From the NCBI GenBank assembly GCA_016702555.1, contig JADJDV010000007.1:682001-746000 (forward strand): a stretch of DNA of 64,000 nt, given 5' to 3'. The notes under the pieces are model-generated. The model worked only from the letters and a program-made list of their open reading frames with translations, was not told where the DNA came from and made no database searches. This document shows, one piece after another, positions 10,125 to 19,084 of the stretch; position 1 is the stretch's first letter; each line of letters starts with the position of its first letter. The position numbers and the translations under genes are program-made. Origin of the DNA: Burkholderiales bacterium (GTDB lineage: Bacteria; Pseudomonadota; Gammaproteobacteria; Burkholderiales; Burkholderiaceae_C).

Positions 10125-10874
10125 TTGACCCCCATCACCGATTGGACTTTCTACGCCGTCGCCGTGCCGGCGGTGCTGCTGCTGGGGGTGAGCAAGAGCG
10201 GCTTCGGCGCTGGCTTTGGTTCGCTGGCGGTGCCGCTGATGGCACTCAGCGTCACCGTGCCGCAGGCGGCGGCGATCCTGATGCCGGTGCTGCTGGTGAT
10301 GGACCTGCTGGGCATCGCCGCCTTTCGCAAAGACTTCGATCGCGCGATGCTGAAGCACATGCTGCCGTGGGGGCTGGTCGGCATCGTGGTCGGGACGCTG
10401 TCGTTCAAGCTGCTGCAGGCCAAGTGGGTGGCGGGCATCGTGGGCGTGTTCACGCTGCTGTTTCTGGCGCAGCGCCTGCTGTTTCCGCCCCGGCGCGATC
10501 AGGGGCCGCCGCCGCGCTGGGCCGGCGCGCTGCTCACCGCCACCTCGGGCTTCACCAGCTTCGTGGCGCACGCGGGCGGGCCGCCGATCAACGCCTACGT
10601 GATCCCGCTCAATCTTTCGCCCATGGTGTTCACCGGCACCATGGCGTATTTCTTCTTCGTCATCAATCTGGCCAAGTGGGGGCCGTATGCGTGGCTGGGG
10701 CTGCTGGATTGGCGCAACCTGGCGACCTCGCTGGTGCTGCTGCCGCTGGCGCCGCTGGGCGTGTGGGCGGGGGTGCGCATCGCGCGCCGCATCAATCAGA
10801 CGCTGTTCTACCGCTTCATCTACATCGGGATGTTGCTGACCGGTCTCAAGCTGGTGTGGGATGGGCTGGCCTGA
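10125..10874 (+). CDS. TauE/SafE family anion exporter (TSUP)
   Basis: 249 residues with about eight membrane helices and the family's glycine-rich start (GVSKSGFGAGFGSLAVPLM). TSUP proteins export sulfite, sulfoacetate or other organosulfur or carboxylate anions across the inner membrane; the substrate cannot be told. The start is a TTG at 10125; no ATG fits better. It lies 20 bp after the nitroreductase remnant on the same strand, so the two may have shared a transcript. Confidence 0.83.
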   Translation: MTPITDWTFYAVAVPAVLLLGVSKSGFGAGFGSLAVPLMALSVTVPQAAAILMPVLLVMDLLGIAAFRKDFDRAMLKHMLPWGLVGIVVGTLSFKLLQAKWVAGIVGVFTLLFLAQRLLFPPRRDQGPPPRWAGALLTATSGFTSFVAHAGGPPINAYVIPLNLSPMVFTGTMAYFFFVINLAKWGPYAWLGLLDWRNLATSLVLLPLAPLGVWAGVRIARRINQTLFYRFIYIGMLLTGLKLVWDGLA

Positions 10875-10942
10875 CGCGTGGATGAATGCCGTCGCGCGCG
10901 GCCGCTAACATAGGGCGCAACAAGCAGCAGGAGCAGGACGTC

Positions 10943-11560
10943 ATGCCGGTGGTCGTGATCGCGAATCCCAAGGGCGGGGTGGGCAAATCCACCCTGGCGA
11001 CCAACGTGGCCGGCTATTGGGCCAGCCGGGGGCATGCGGTGATGCTGGGCGACGTCGATCGGCAGCAGTCCTCGCGCCTGTGGCTGGGCCTGCGGCCGGC
11101 GCCGGCCTGGCCGGTGACCGGCTGGGACGTGCAGCGCGACGCCATCGTGCGCCCGCCCAAGGGCACCACCCACGTGGTGCTGGACACGCCGGCGGGCCTG
11201 CATGGCGGGCGCTTCAAGGATGTGGTCAAACTGGCCGACAAGCTGCTGGTGCCGGTGCAGCCCAGCATCTTCGACATCTACGCCACGCGCGAATTCATCG
11301 ATCAGCTGATGCGAATCAAGGGCGCCGACCGGCGCGACATCGGCATCGTCGGCATGCGGGTGGACGAACGCACGCTGGCCGCCGAGCAACTGCGCCAGTT
11401 CGTCGGGGCGCTGGGTCTGCCGGTGCTCGGCATGCTGCGGCCGACGCAGAACTACGTCCACCTGGCCGCGCGCGGACTGACCCTGTTCGACGTCGCGCCC
11501 GGGCGCGTGGCGCGCGATCTTGAGCAATGGCAGGGCATTTGCGAATGGCTGGATGACTGA
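10943..11560 (+). CDS. ParA/MinD-type ATPase (orphan)
   Basis: 205 residues starting MPVVVIANPKGGVGKST; the deviant Walker A (KGGVGKST) at 10-17 identifies the ParA/MinD/CobQ group. Followed by GDVDRQQSS and LDTPAGL, the switch segments. It is short, lacks an N-terminal DNA-binding domain, and has no ParB, parS or partner gene next to it. Such orphan ParA-like proteins position cellular cargo or plasmids; the cargo is unknown. ATG 10943 has an AGGAGCAGG ribosome site. Confidence 0.82.
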   Translation: MPVVVIANPKGGVGKSTLATNVAGYWASRGHAVMLGDVDRQQSSRLWLGLRPAPAWPVTGWDVQRDAIVRPPKGTTHVVLDTPAGLHGGRFKDVVKLADKLLVPVQPSIFDIYATREFIDQLMRIKGADRRDIGIVGMRVDERTLAAEQLRQFVGALGLPVLGMLRPTQNYVHLAARGLTLFDVAPGRVARDLEQWQGICEWLDD

Positions 11561-11564
11561 TTCT

Positions 11565-11700
11565 GGATCCCCTGTGGCGCTGCGCGCCTTTCCCCCAGAG
11601 GGGGACAACGCCAGCCACCGGCGCAGGTCCGGTGATGGCGTTCCCGCGCGGCCTGCTCCGCGGCCTTTCGAACGGGCTTGCTGCGCAGCCCTGACGCATA
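11565..11700. repeat. dispersed intergenic repeat, copy A
   Basis: About 135 bp with three recognisable blocks: a CCCCTG..GGCGC..TTTCCCCCAGAGGGGGACAACGC start, a GGCGCAGGTCCGG centre and a GCCTGCTCCGCGGCC/GGGCTTGCTGCGCAGCCC end. The same blocks occur after tsf (copy B) and after frr (copy C). Both ends can form G/C-rich hairpins, so it may also work as a transcript end or RNA stabiliser. Confidence 0.75.
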
Positions 11701-11752
11701 GGGACGCTCGCCGAATATCTTTTCGATCCGAGTCCAAGTAGATTACGACACC

Positions 11753-12205
11753 ATGAGAACCTTCGACACCCTCGCCGAGCTGGCCGCCTGCGCCGGCCAG
11801 GAAATCACCGTGACCGACTGGCACACGGTGACGCAGCAGAACATCGACCAGTTCGCCGAAGCCACCGGCGACCACCAGTGGATCCACGTCGATCCGGAGC
11901 GCGCCAAGGCGGGTCCGTTCGGCACCACCATCGCGCACGGCTACCTGACGCTGTCCATGCTGGCCGGCTTTCTGGGCGGCGCGGCCAAGGTCAAGGAAGT
12001 GCGCATGGGCATCAACTACGGCCTGAACAAAGTGCGCTTCATGGCGCCGGTGCCGGTGGGCAGCCGCCTGCGCGCGCGCGTGGAGCTGCTGGAGGCCGCG
12101 CCCATGGAAGGCGGCCTGCAAATGGCGTGGCGCACCACCATCGAGCGCGAAGGCAGCGACAAGCCGGTCTGCGTGGCCGAGCCGCTGTCGCGCTTCTATG
12201 TTTGA
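11753..12205 (+). CDS. MaoC family (R)-specific enoyl-CoA hydratase/dehydratase
   Basis: 150 residues, a single hot-dog domain. The hydratase-2 motif is clear: FAEATGDHQWIHVDPERA, with the catalytic Asp and His, followed by GTTIAHGYLTLSM. The family hydrates trans-2-enoyl-CoA to (R)-3-hydroxyacyl-CoA, or acts as a dehydratase on related thioesters. A role in feeding PHA synthesis is possible because phaR lies in the same window, but that is inference. Its last 10 bp overlap the convergent trmL. Confidence 0.85.
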   Translation: MRTFDTLAELAACAGQEITVTDWHTVTQQNIDQFAEATGDHQWIHVDPERAKAGPFGTTIAHGYLTLSMLAGFLGGAAKVKEVRMGINYGLNKVRFMAPVPVGSRLRARVELLEAAPMEGGLQMAWRTTIEREGSDKPVCVAEPLSRFYV

Positions 12206-12675
12206 GGTGCTGCGCCCGCAAAGCCGTGCTGGCGCCAGGCCTCGAACACGGTGACCGCGACCGCGTTCGACAGGTTCAGGCTGCGCTGATCCGGCCGCAT
12301 CGGCAGGCGCAATTGCTGTGACGGCGCGATCTGCGCGCGCACCGCGGTCGGCAGGCCGCGCGTCTCGGCACCAAACAGCAGCCAGTCGCCGGCTTCGAAC
12401 GCCAGCTCGTGCGGCGCGCGCGTGCCCTGCGTGGTGAGCGCGAACAGCCGCGCCGGCGGCGGCCGGCAGTCGGCCAGAAAGGCATCCCAGTTGGCGTGGC
12501 GGCGCAGGTCGGCGTACTCGTGGTAGTCCAGCCCGGCGCGCCGCAGCAGCTTGTCGTCCATCGAGAAGCCGAGCGGCTCGATCAGGTGCAGCGCGCAGCC
12601 GGTGTTGGCGGCCAGCCGGATCACGTTGCCGGTGTTGGGCGGGATCTCGGGTTCGAGCAGGACGATGTGGAACAT
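12196..12675 (-). CDS. trmL: tRNA (cytidine/uridine(34)-2'-O)-methyltransferase
   Basis: 159 residues, the usual TrmL length. SPOUT knot motifs: PEIPPNTGNVIRLAANTGC, LFGAETRGLP and LNLSNAVAVTVFEAWRQ. TrmL methylates the ribose of the wobble base in tRNA-Leu isoacceptors (CmAA and cmnm5UmAA) using S-adenosylmethionine. comF lies directly upstream on the same strand (14 bp apart), so the pair is likely one transcript. Confidence 0.92.
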   Translation of the reverse strand: MFHIVLLEPEIPPNTGNVIRLAANTGCALHLIEPLGFSMDDKLLRRAGLDYHEYADLRRHANWDAFLADCRPPPARLFALTTQGTRAPHELAFEAGDWLLFGAETRGLPTAVRAQIAPSQQLRLPMRPDQRSLNLSNAVAVTVFEAWRQHGFAGAAPQT

Positions 12676-12689
12676 GGCGCAGGTGGTGC

Positions 12690-13385
12690 TCAGCTCGGGT
12701 CGGTGCGGGCAAAGGCCAGCGCCGTGATGTGCGCGACGCCGGCCGTGCGCAGCGCGCGCGCGGCCTCGGCCAGGCTGGCGCCGGTGGTCATCACGTCGTC
12801 GACCAGCACCACGCGCTGCGCTTGCAGTGCCCCGGCGTGTCGCGCGTCAAGTGCAAAAGCCCCGCGCACATTGCGCAGCCGCTCGGCACGGGTCAGCCCG
12901 CGCTGCGGCGTGCCGTGGCGCACGCGCAGCAGCAAGTCGGGGCGGGTGCGCCCGGGCGCCAGCCGCTCGGCCAGCAGTTGCGCCGGGTTGTAGCCGCGCT
13001 CGGCCAGGCGCTCGGCCGACAGCGGCATGGGCAGCACCAGCGGCGCCTGCGCCAATTCGTCCGCCACGTCCGGCGCGGCCGCCAGCAACTCGGCCAGGGC
13101 GGGCGCCAGGCCCGGATCCTGCTGGAACTTGAAGCGCGCCACGCAGCCGACCCAGGGCCAGGCGTAGGCCACCGCGACACGGCAGCGATCGAATGGCGGC
13201 GGCTCGCGCAGGCAGGCGCCGCAGCGCGTCACGCCGGCCGGCACTGGCAGCGCGCAAGCGTCGCAGCGCCGGGTGGGCGCGGCAAAGCGCGCCACGCAGT
13301 CGGCGCACAGCGTGCGCGCCGGCCAGGCGTGGCAGATCAGGCACTGGCTGGGCCAGGCGCGAAGCGATGGCAGGCGAAAAAGCAT
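12690..13385 (-). CDS. comF: ComF family phosphoribosyltransferase-like protein
   Basis: 231 residues. N-terminal zinc-ribbon cysteines (CLICH, CADC, CDAC, CGAC) followed by a phosphoribosyltransferase fold with the PRPP loop VVLVDDVMTTGASLAEA. ComF proteins assist DNA uptake and natural transformation in competent bacteria, although the gene is kept in many species not known to be competent. ATG 13385 is chosen because upstream codons overlap the start region of the divergent methyltransferase gene. Confidence 0.87.
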   Translation of the reverse strand: MLFRLPSLRAWPSQCLICHAWPARTLCADCVARFAAPTRRCDACALPVPAGVTRCGACLREPPPFDRCRVAVAYAWPWVGCVARFKFQQDPGLAPALAELLAAAPDVADELAQAPLVLPMPLSAERLAERGYNPAQLLAERLAPGRTRPDLLLRVRHGTPQRGLTRAERLRNVRGAFALDARHAGALQAQRVVLVDDVMTTGASLAEAARALRTAGVAHITALAFARTDPS

Positions 13386-13461
13386 GGCGGCAGACGAAGC
13401 CCACGCCAAGCGTGCGGGCAAGCGCCTCAAGCCTCAATATACTGCCCGCTGCCGCCCGCCC

Positions 13462-14376
13462 ATGTCCACCGAACCCGTACACACCATTGATCCCGTCGCC
13501 GCCCGCCGCTGGACGGCGCGCCCGCATTCGGCCGCGCCCTGGCTGCATGAAGAGGTGGCGCGCCGCATGGCCGAACGGCTACCGGTGATTCGCCTGCCGG
13601 TCGAGCGCTGGGCGCACTGGGAGCCGGCGCGCAGCGGCTGGCAGGGCCATGCGCTGGTGGCGGCGCTCTATCCGCAGGCGCAGGCCTTCCAGGTCGTGGG
13701 GCCAGGGGGCGCGGCACCAGCGGCCGATGCCGCGCCGCGCGCGCCCTGGTGGCAACGCATGGGCCGCGTCGCACCGCCGCGCGACACCGTGGTGGAGGCG
13801 CCACCTGAGGGCGCGATGCAACTGGTCTGGGCCAATATGCTGGCGCACCAGAGCGCTGACCCGATGGCTCTGCTGGCGCGTTGGCAGCAGGCGCTGGCGG
13901 TGGATGGCTTTCTGATGTTTTCCTGCCTCGGGCCGGACACGCTGCAGGAATTGCGCCGCGTGTATGCGGCGCTCGGCTGGCCTCCACCCACGCAGGAATT
14001 CACCGACATGCACGACTGGGGCGACCGGTTGCTGGCGGCCGGCTTTGCCGATCCGGTGATGGACATGGAGACGATCCGGCTCGGTTTCGAGACACCGGCA
14101 CGGCTGCTGGCCGAACTGCGCGGGTTGGGCCGCAATCTGCACGTGGCGCGCTTCGCGGCGCTGCGCACGCCGGCCTGGCGCCGGCGCCTGGAAGAGACAC
14201 TTGAGCGTGAGCTGCGCCCAGCCGATGGCGGGCCGCTGGTGCTGAGCTTCGAGGTCCTCTACGGCCATGCGGTCAAGCCGGTGCCACGCCACACGATGGC
14301 GGCGCGCACCGAGATTTCGCTGGATCAAATGCGGACCTCGTTGCGCCAGCGCAATAGGAATTTGCCCACCCTTTGA
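13462..14376 (+). CDS. BioC-like SAM-dependent methyltransferase (degenerate motif I)
   Basis: 304 residues resembling the BioC-type methyltransferases found in betaproteobacteria: a start DPVAARRW, the LVWANMLAHQSADP segment (motif II/III region), DGFLMFSCLGPDTL and a C-terminal helical part. The usual glycine-rich SAM-binding loop is not visible; the matching region reads WEPARSGWQGHALVAALYP. If active it would methylate malonyl-ACP in biotin synthesis. No other bio gene is nearby, so its role is uncertain. Confidence 0.6.
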   Translation: MSTEPVHTIDPVAARRWTARPHSAAPWLHEEVARRMAERLPVIRLPVERWAHWEPARSGWQGHALVAALYPQAQAFQVVGPGGAAPAADAAPRAPWWQRMGRVAPPRDTVVEAPPEGAMQLVWANMLAHQSADPMALLARWQQALAVDGFLMFSCLGPDTLQELRRVYAALGWPPPTQEFTDMHDWGDRLLAAGFADPVMDMETIRLGFETPARLLAELRGLGRNLHVARFAALRTPAWRRRLEETLERELRPADGGPLVLSFEVLYGHAVKPVPRHTMAARTEISLDQMRTSLRQRNRNLPTL

Positions 14377-14467
14377 GAAAGGTCAAGCGGGCCCATGAGT
14401 CGAGTACACTCGCCGGCAAGTGCACGCAGCGGCCTGAAGTCGCTGGGTTTCGGAGGGTGATATCGCC

Positions 14468-14986
14468 TTGTCTGAGTCGTCGGCCTATCGGTTTGCACGC
14501 GTCAGCGATCGAACGCTCGCCTGGCATTTGCGACGCAATTGCAGCGTCACGCCGCAGCAACTCGGCGTCCTGTATGTGTCGCTGTGCCTGGTGTCGTTGA
14601 TCGTTGCCGGTTGGTCGTGGTTTCTGGGCGCGCGCTTCGTGTTCGCGTTCGTGGCGCTGGAGTTGCTGGCGGTGGGCGCGGCCTTTCTGGTCTATGCGCG
14701 GCATGCGGTCGATGGGGAAACGGTGTCGCTGCGCGATGGTTGCCTGGTGGTCGAGCGAGAATGCGCGGGCGGCCGGGAGCGCCTGGAGTTTCTCGGTGCG
14801 CAGGTGCGCATCGACACGCCGACCGACCGGCAAGCCCTGATCGGGGTTCGCGCGCACGGCCGGCGGGTGGATATCGGGCGTCACGTGCGGCCGGAGTGGC
14901 GGCCCGCGCTGGCGGGGGAGATGCGCCAGGCGTTGCAGGCATGCAGACTTGCGGCGCCGCGCGGATCGGGAAGTGTGTGTGGTTGA
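14468..14986 (+). CDS. DUF2244 membrane protein of the cytochrome oxidase cluster
   Basis: 172 residues with two adjacent membrane helices (about 37-77), then a soluble beta-rich domain. It fits DUF2244, a family often encoded next to aa3 oxidase genes and thought to help oxidase biogenesis. The start is a TTG at 14468 preceded by GGAGG 11 bases upstream. coxB begins 15 bp after its stop, so it is probably the first gene of the oxidase operon. Confidence 0.75.
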   Translation: MSESSAYRFARVSDRTLAWHLRRNCSVTPQQLGVLYVSLCLVSLIVAGWSWFLGARFVFAFVALELLAVGAAFLVYARHAVDGETVSLRDGCLVVERECAGGRERLEFLGAQVRIDTPTDRQALIGVRAHGRRVDIGRHVRPEWRPALAGEMRQALQACRLAAPRGSGSVCG

Positions 14987-15001
14987 GCAGTTATTGAAGA
15001 C

Positions 15002-16624
15002 GTGAGCATGATGAAGAGCATTGCAAGCAAGCTGGCCGGCTTCCCGCGCCACGCAGCCGTCTGGACGGCGGCCTGGGCCACCACCGCCGTCTACGCGGCG
15101 AAGGTGAATGACCTGCCTGGTGGCCCGGCGGTCAATCAGCTCAACCTGCATCCGCCGGTCACCAAGATCGCCGAAGAGCAGTACTGGCTGCACTGGTTGC
15201 TGCTGATCATCTGCACCGTGATCTTCGTGCTGGTGTTCGGGGTCATGTTCTATTCGATCTGGAAGCATCGCAAATCGCAGGGCGCCAAGTCGGCGAGCTT
15301 CCACGAGTCGGTCGTGGTCGAGGTGACCTGGACAGTGGTGCCGTTCCTGATCATCATCGGCATGGCGCTGCCGGCCACCAAGCTGGTGGTGGCGCAGAAG
15401 GACACCACCAACGCCGACCTCACCATCAAGGCCACCGGCTATCAGTGGAAGTGGGGCTACGACTACCTGCAGGGCGAGGGCGAAGGCATCGGCTTCCTGT
15501 CCACGCTGGATTCCTCGCACCGCGCCATGTCCGACGCCGGCAAGCCGGCAGGCGACGACTACCTGCTGAAGGTGGACAACCCGATGGTGGTGCCGGTGGG
15601 CAAGAAGGTGCGCGTGATCACCACCGCCAACGACGTGATCCACTCCTGGATGGTGCCGTCCTTTGGCGTCAAGCAGGACGCCATTCCCGGCTTTGTGCGC
15701 GACACCTGGTTCCGCGCCGAGAAGACCGGTGACTTCTACGGTCAGTGCGCCGAGTTGTGCGGCAAGGAGCACGCCTACATGCCGATCCACGTCAAGGTGC
15801 TGCCGGCGAGCGAGTACAGCGCCTGGGTCGAGGGCGAGAAGAAGCGCCTGGCGGCGCTGGCCGACGACCCGAACAAGGAATGGACGCTGCCCGAGCTGGT
15901 GGCGCGCGGCGCCAAGGTCTACGCCGCCAACTGCGCCGCCTGCCACCTCGAGAACGGCAAGGGTGGCGGTGCCATCAAGCCGCTCGATGGCAGCCAGATC
16001 GTGCTGAACAACCCGGCCGAGCAGATGAAGGTGCTGCTGGAAGGCCGCCTCAACGGCGCCATGCCTTCGTGGAAGCAGCTGTCCGACGTCGAACTGGCGG
16101 CGGTGGCCACCTACGCCAAGAACCACTGGACCAACCAGACCGGCAAGATGATCCAGCCGGCCGATTTCAAGGCGGCGCGCGCGGGCAAGTTCCCGGCCGG
16201 CGGCGCCACGCCCGGCGCGGCGGCACCGGCGCCCGCGGCAGCGGCCGCGCCCGCGTCGGCGGCGCAAGAGGCGACGAGCGCACCGGCTGCGGCCGCGCCC
16301 GCCACCGGCCTGCCGTACCAGGTGTTCTTCGCCACCGGCGATTCCAGCCTCGACGCCGAGGCGCAACAGACGCTGAAGTCGGCCGCCGAGTTCCTCAAGG
16401 CGCACCCCGACGCCAAGGTGGCGCTGTCCGGTTTCGTCGATGCCACCGGCAGCGCCGCTGTCAACGAAGAGCTGGCCAAGAAACGGGCCCAGGCCGTGCG
16501 CGACGCGCTGCAGGCCGGTGGCGTGTCCGCCGACCGCATCGACCTGCGCAAGCCGCAGGCCATCACCGCAGGACAAGGCAGCGACCGCGAGGCGCGCCGG
16601 GTCGACATCGTGTCGGCCGGCTGA
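15002..16624 (+). CDS. coxB: cytochrome c oxidase subunit II with fused cytochrome c and OmpA-like domains
   Basis: 540 residues, far longer than a plain subunit II. Order: N-terminal segment, two membrane helices (about 60-82 and 103-123), periplasmic cupredoxin domain with the CuA motif CAELCGKEH (Cys249, Cys253), a cytochrome c domain with CAACH (311-315) and a Met in MPSWKQL, an Ala/Pro linker (about 400-435), and a C-terminal OmpA/MotB-like peptidoglycan-binding domain (about 436-540). It accepts electrons from cytochrome c and passes them to subunit I. Start GTG 15002 or ATG 15008/15011. Confidence 0.92.
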   Translation: MSMMKSIASKLAGFPRHAAVWTAAWATTAVYAAKVNDLPGGPAVNQLNLHPPVTKIAEEQYWLHWLLLIICTVIFVLVFGVMFYSIWKHRKSQGAKSASFHESVVVEVTWTVVPFLIIIGMALPATKLVVAQKDTTNADLTIKATGYQWKWGYDYLQGEGEGIGFLSTLDSSHRAMSDAGKPAGDDYLLKVDNPMVVPVGKKVRVITTANDVIHSWMVPSFGVKQDAIPGFVRDTWFRAEKTGDFYGQCAELCGKEHAYMPIHVKVLPASEYSAWVEGEKKRLAALADDPNKEWTLPELVARGAKVYAANCAACHLENGKGGGAIKPLDGSQIVLNNPAEQMKVLLEGRLNGAMPSWKQLSDVELAAVATYAKNHWTNQTGKMIQPADFKAARAGKFPAGGATPGAAAPAPAAAAAPASAAQEATSAPAAAAPATGLPYQVFFATGDSSLDAEAQQTLKSAAEFLKAHPDAKVALSGFVDATGSAAVNEELAKKRAQAVRDALQAGGVSADRIDLRKPQAITAGQGSDREARRVDIVSAG

Positions 16625-16677
16625 TCGTTGCTGCCCGAAGATTCATTGAGCGCACCGCACCGTATTTGGAGTCCATC

Positions 16678-18309
16678 ATGAGCGCCGTTCTCCCCAGTTC
16701 CCACGCCGGCCATCACGACCACGCGCACGACGACCATCACCACGCCCCGACCGGCTGGCGCCGCTGGGTGTTCGCGACCAACCACAAGGACATCGGCACG
16801 CTCTACCTGCTGTTCTCCTTCAGCATGCTGATGGTGGGTGGCATCCTGGCGCTGCTGCTGCGCGCCGAGCTGTTCCAGCCCGGCCTGCAGATCGCCAACC
16901 CCGAGCTGTTCAACCAGTTCACCACCATGCACGGGCTGATCATGGTGTTCGGCGCCATCATGCCGGCCTTCGTCGGCTTCGCCAACTGGATGATCCCGCT
17001 GCAGATCGGCGCCTCGGACATGGCGTTCGCGCGCATGAACAACCTCAGCTTCTGGCTGCTGGTGCCGGCCGGCCTGGTGCTGGGCACGTCCTTCTTCCTG
17101 CCCGGCGGTGCGCCGGCCGCCGGCTGGACGCTGTACGCGCCGCTGTCGCTGCAGATGGGCGCCTCGCTCGACGCCGCCATCTTCTCGCTGCACATCATGG
17201 GCGCCTCGTCGATCATGGGCGCCATCAACATCATCGTCACCGTGCTGAACATGCGCGCGCCCGGCATGACGCTGATGAAGATGCCGATGTTCTGCTGGAC
17301 CTGGCTGATCACCGCCTATCTGCTGATCGCCGTGATGCCGGTGTTCGCCGGTGCCATCACCATGACGCTGACCGACCGCCACTTCGGCACCGCCTTCTTC
17401 AACCCCGCCGGTGGCGGCGACCCGGTGATGTATCAGCACATCTTCTGGTTCTTCGGCCACCCCGAGGTCTACATCATGATCCTGCCGGCCTTCGGCATCA
17501 TCAGCCAGGTGGTGCCGGCGTTCGCGCGCAAGCGGCTGTTCGGCTACGCCTCGATGGTGTACGCGGTGGCGGCCATCGCCATCCTGTCGATGATCGTGTG
17601 GGCGCACCACATGTTCACCACCGGCATGCCGGTGACCGGCCAGCTGTTCTTCATGTACGCGACCATGCTGATCTCGATCCCGACGGCGGTGAAGATCTTC
17701 AACTGGGTCGCCACCATGTGGCGCGGCTCGATGACCTTCGAGACGCCGATGCTGTGGGCCGTGGGCTTCATCTTCGTGTTCGCCATCGGTGGCTTCACCG
17801 GCCTGATTCCGGCCATCGCTCCGATCGACACGCAGATCCAGGACACCTACTACATCGTGGCGCATTTCCACTACGTGCTGGTGGCCGGTTCGCTGTTCGC
17901 GCTGTTCGCTGGCTTCTACTACTGGATCCCGAAGTGGAGCGGCGTGATGTACAACGAGACGCGCGGCAAGATCCACTTCTGGTGGTCGATGATCGCGTTC
18001 AACGTCACCTTCTTCCCGATGCACTTCCTGGGCCTGGCCGGCATGCCACGCCGCTACGCCGACTATCCGATGCAGTTCGCCGACTTCAACATGTGGGCTT
18101 CCATTGGCGCCTTCTTCTTCGGATTCGCCCAGCTGTACTTCTTCCTGTTTGTGGTGCTGCCCTGCATGCGCGGACAAGGCCAGAAGGCGTCGCAGCGCCC
18201 GTGGGAAGGCGCCGAAGGCCTGGAGTGGGAAGTGCCGTCGCCGGCGCCTTTCCACACCTTCGAGACGCCGCCCAAGCTGGACGCCAGCGCCACCCGCGTG
18301 GTGGGCTGA
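16678..18309 (+). CDS. coxA: cytochrome c oxidase subunit I
   Basis: 543 residues with about 12 membrane helices. Diagnostic segments: HIFWFFGHPEVYIMI (CuB His and cross-linked Tyr), AHHMFTTG (two further CuB ligands), and AHFHYVLVAG (heme a and a3 His). It holds heme a and the heme a3-CuB centre that reduces O2 and pumps protons. The N-terminal tail is very rich in His (HAGHHDHAHDDHHH). ATG 16678 lies 53 bp after coxB; part of the same operon. Confidence 0.96.
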   Translation: MSAVLPSSHAGHHDHAHDDHHHAPTGWRRWVFATNHKDIGTLYLLFSFSMLMVGGILALLLRAELFQPGLQIANPELFNQFTTMHGLIMVFGAIMPAFVGFANWMIPLQIGASDMAFARMNNLSFWLLVPAGLVLGTSFFLPGGAPAAGWTLYAPLSLQMGASLDAAIFSLHIMGASSIMGAINIIVTVLNMRAPGMTLMKMPMFCWTWLITAYLLIAVMPVFAGAITMTLTDRHFGTAFFNPAGGGDPVMYQHIFWFFGHPEVYIMILPAFGIISQVVPAFARKRLFGYASMVYAVAAIAILSMIVWAHHMFTTGMPVTGQLFFMYATMLISIPTAVKIFNWVATMWRGSMTFETPMLWAVGFIFVFAIGGFTGLIPAIAPIDTQIQDTYYIVAHFHYVLVAGSLFALFAGFYYWIPKWSGVMYNETRGKIHFWWSMIAFNVTFFPMHFLGLAGMPRRYADYPMQFADFNMWASIGAFFFGFAQLYFFLFVVLPCMRGQGQKASQRPWEGAEGLEWEVPSPAPFHTFETPPKLDASATRVVG

Positions 18310-18342
18310 AACCCAGCGTCGCCGGAGCGAGCCACCAAGGCC

Positions 18343-18456
18343 ATGACGACCGAAGAGCAACGCAAGCGCAACACCCGCCTGGGCCTGATTCTGGGTTCGG
18401 TGGCGCTCGCATTCCTGATCGGCTACGTCATCCGCATGGTCGTGTTCGGCACTTGA
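18343..18456 (+). CDS. small single-span protein of the cytochrome oxidase operon
   Basis: 37 residues: MTTEEQRKRNTRLG, then one hydrophobic span (about 14-34) and a short tail. Small proteins of this shape lie between coxA and ctaG in many Burkholderiales and are annotated as cytochrome oxidase small assembly proteins. Its position (33 bp after coxA, 10 bp before ctaG) supports translation from the same mRNA. Too short for many gene callers. Function inferred from position only. Confidence 0.75.
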   Translation: MTTEEQRKRNTRLGLILGSVALAFLIGYVIRMVVFGT

Positions 18457-18466
18457 GGGGCGGGAT

Positions 18467-19084
18467 GTGGGCGCGCGCACCGAAAATTTGAGGATGGTCG
18501 GCAAGCTGGCCGTGGTGGCGACCGGCATGTTCGCCTTCGGCTACGCGCTGATTCCGGTCTACAAGGCGATCTGCGACGTCACCGGCATCAACATCCTGTC
18601 CTTGTCCGAGCGCCAGGTGCCGGGCGGCGGCAAGGCTGGCAAGGCGGCGCAAGTGTTGCGCAACAGCCAGGTGGACGAAAGCCGCACCATCACCGTCGAG
18701 TTCGACGCCAACGTGCGCGGGCCGTGGCACTTCAAGCCGGCGCAGCGTTCGATCAAGGTGCATCCGGGCGAACTGGCCACGGTGATGTACGAGTTCCAGA
18801 ACGTGCAGGACCGCCGCATGGCCGCGCAGGCGATTCCCAGCTACGCGCCGCGCCAGGCGACGGCGCACTTCAACAAGCTGGAGTGCTTCTGCTTCAACCA
18901 GTACACGCTGGAACCGGGCGAGAAGAAAGTGTGGCCGGTCGCCTTCGTCATCGATCCGCGCATCTCCAAGGACGTGCACACCATCACGCTGTCCTACACC
19001 TTCTTCGAAGTCGGCGGCAAGACGCCGCCGGCGCCGGTGTCGGCGAACGCGGCTTCGCTGGCGGCGGTGGAGGCGGGCACATGA
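18467..19084 (+). CDS. ctaG: cytochrome c oxidase assembly protein CtaG/Cox11
   Basis: 205 residues. One N-terminal membrane helix (about 12-32) followed by an immunoglobulin-like periplasmic domain with the copper-binding CFCF motif (in NKLECFCFNQYTL). Cox11 delivers copper to the CuB site of subunit I. GTG start at 18467. The stop overlaps the start of the DUF2970 gene by 4 bp (ATGA). Confidence 0.93.
   Translation: MGARTENLRMVGKLAVVATGMFAFGYALIPVYKAICDVTGINILSLSERQVPGGGKAGKAAQVLRNSQVDESRTITVEFDANVRGPWHFKPAQRSIKVHPGELATVMYEFQNVQDRRMAAQAIPSYAPRQATAHFNKLECFCFNQYTLEPGEKKVWPVAFVIDPRISKDVHTITLSYTFFEVGGKTPPAPVSANAASLAAVEAGT

Noticed and set aside
14273..18528. Long minus-strand frames across the cox genes
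   Set aside because: Mirror frames of coxB and coxA with biased composition (His/Arg/Gly runs) and no recognised domain.
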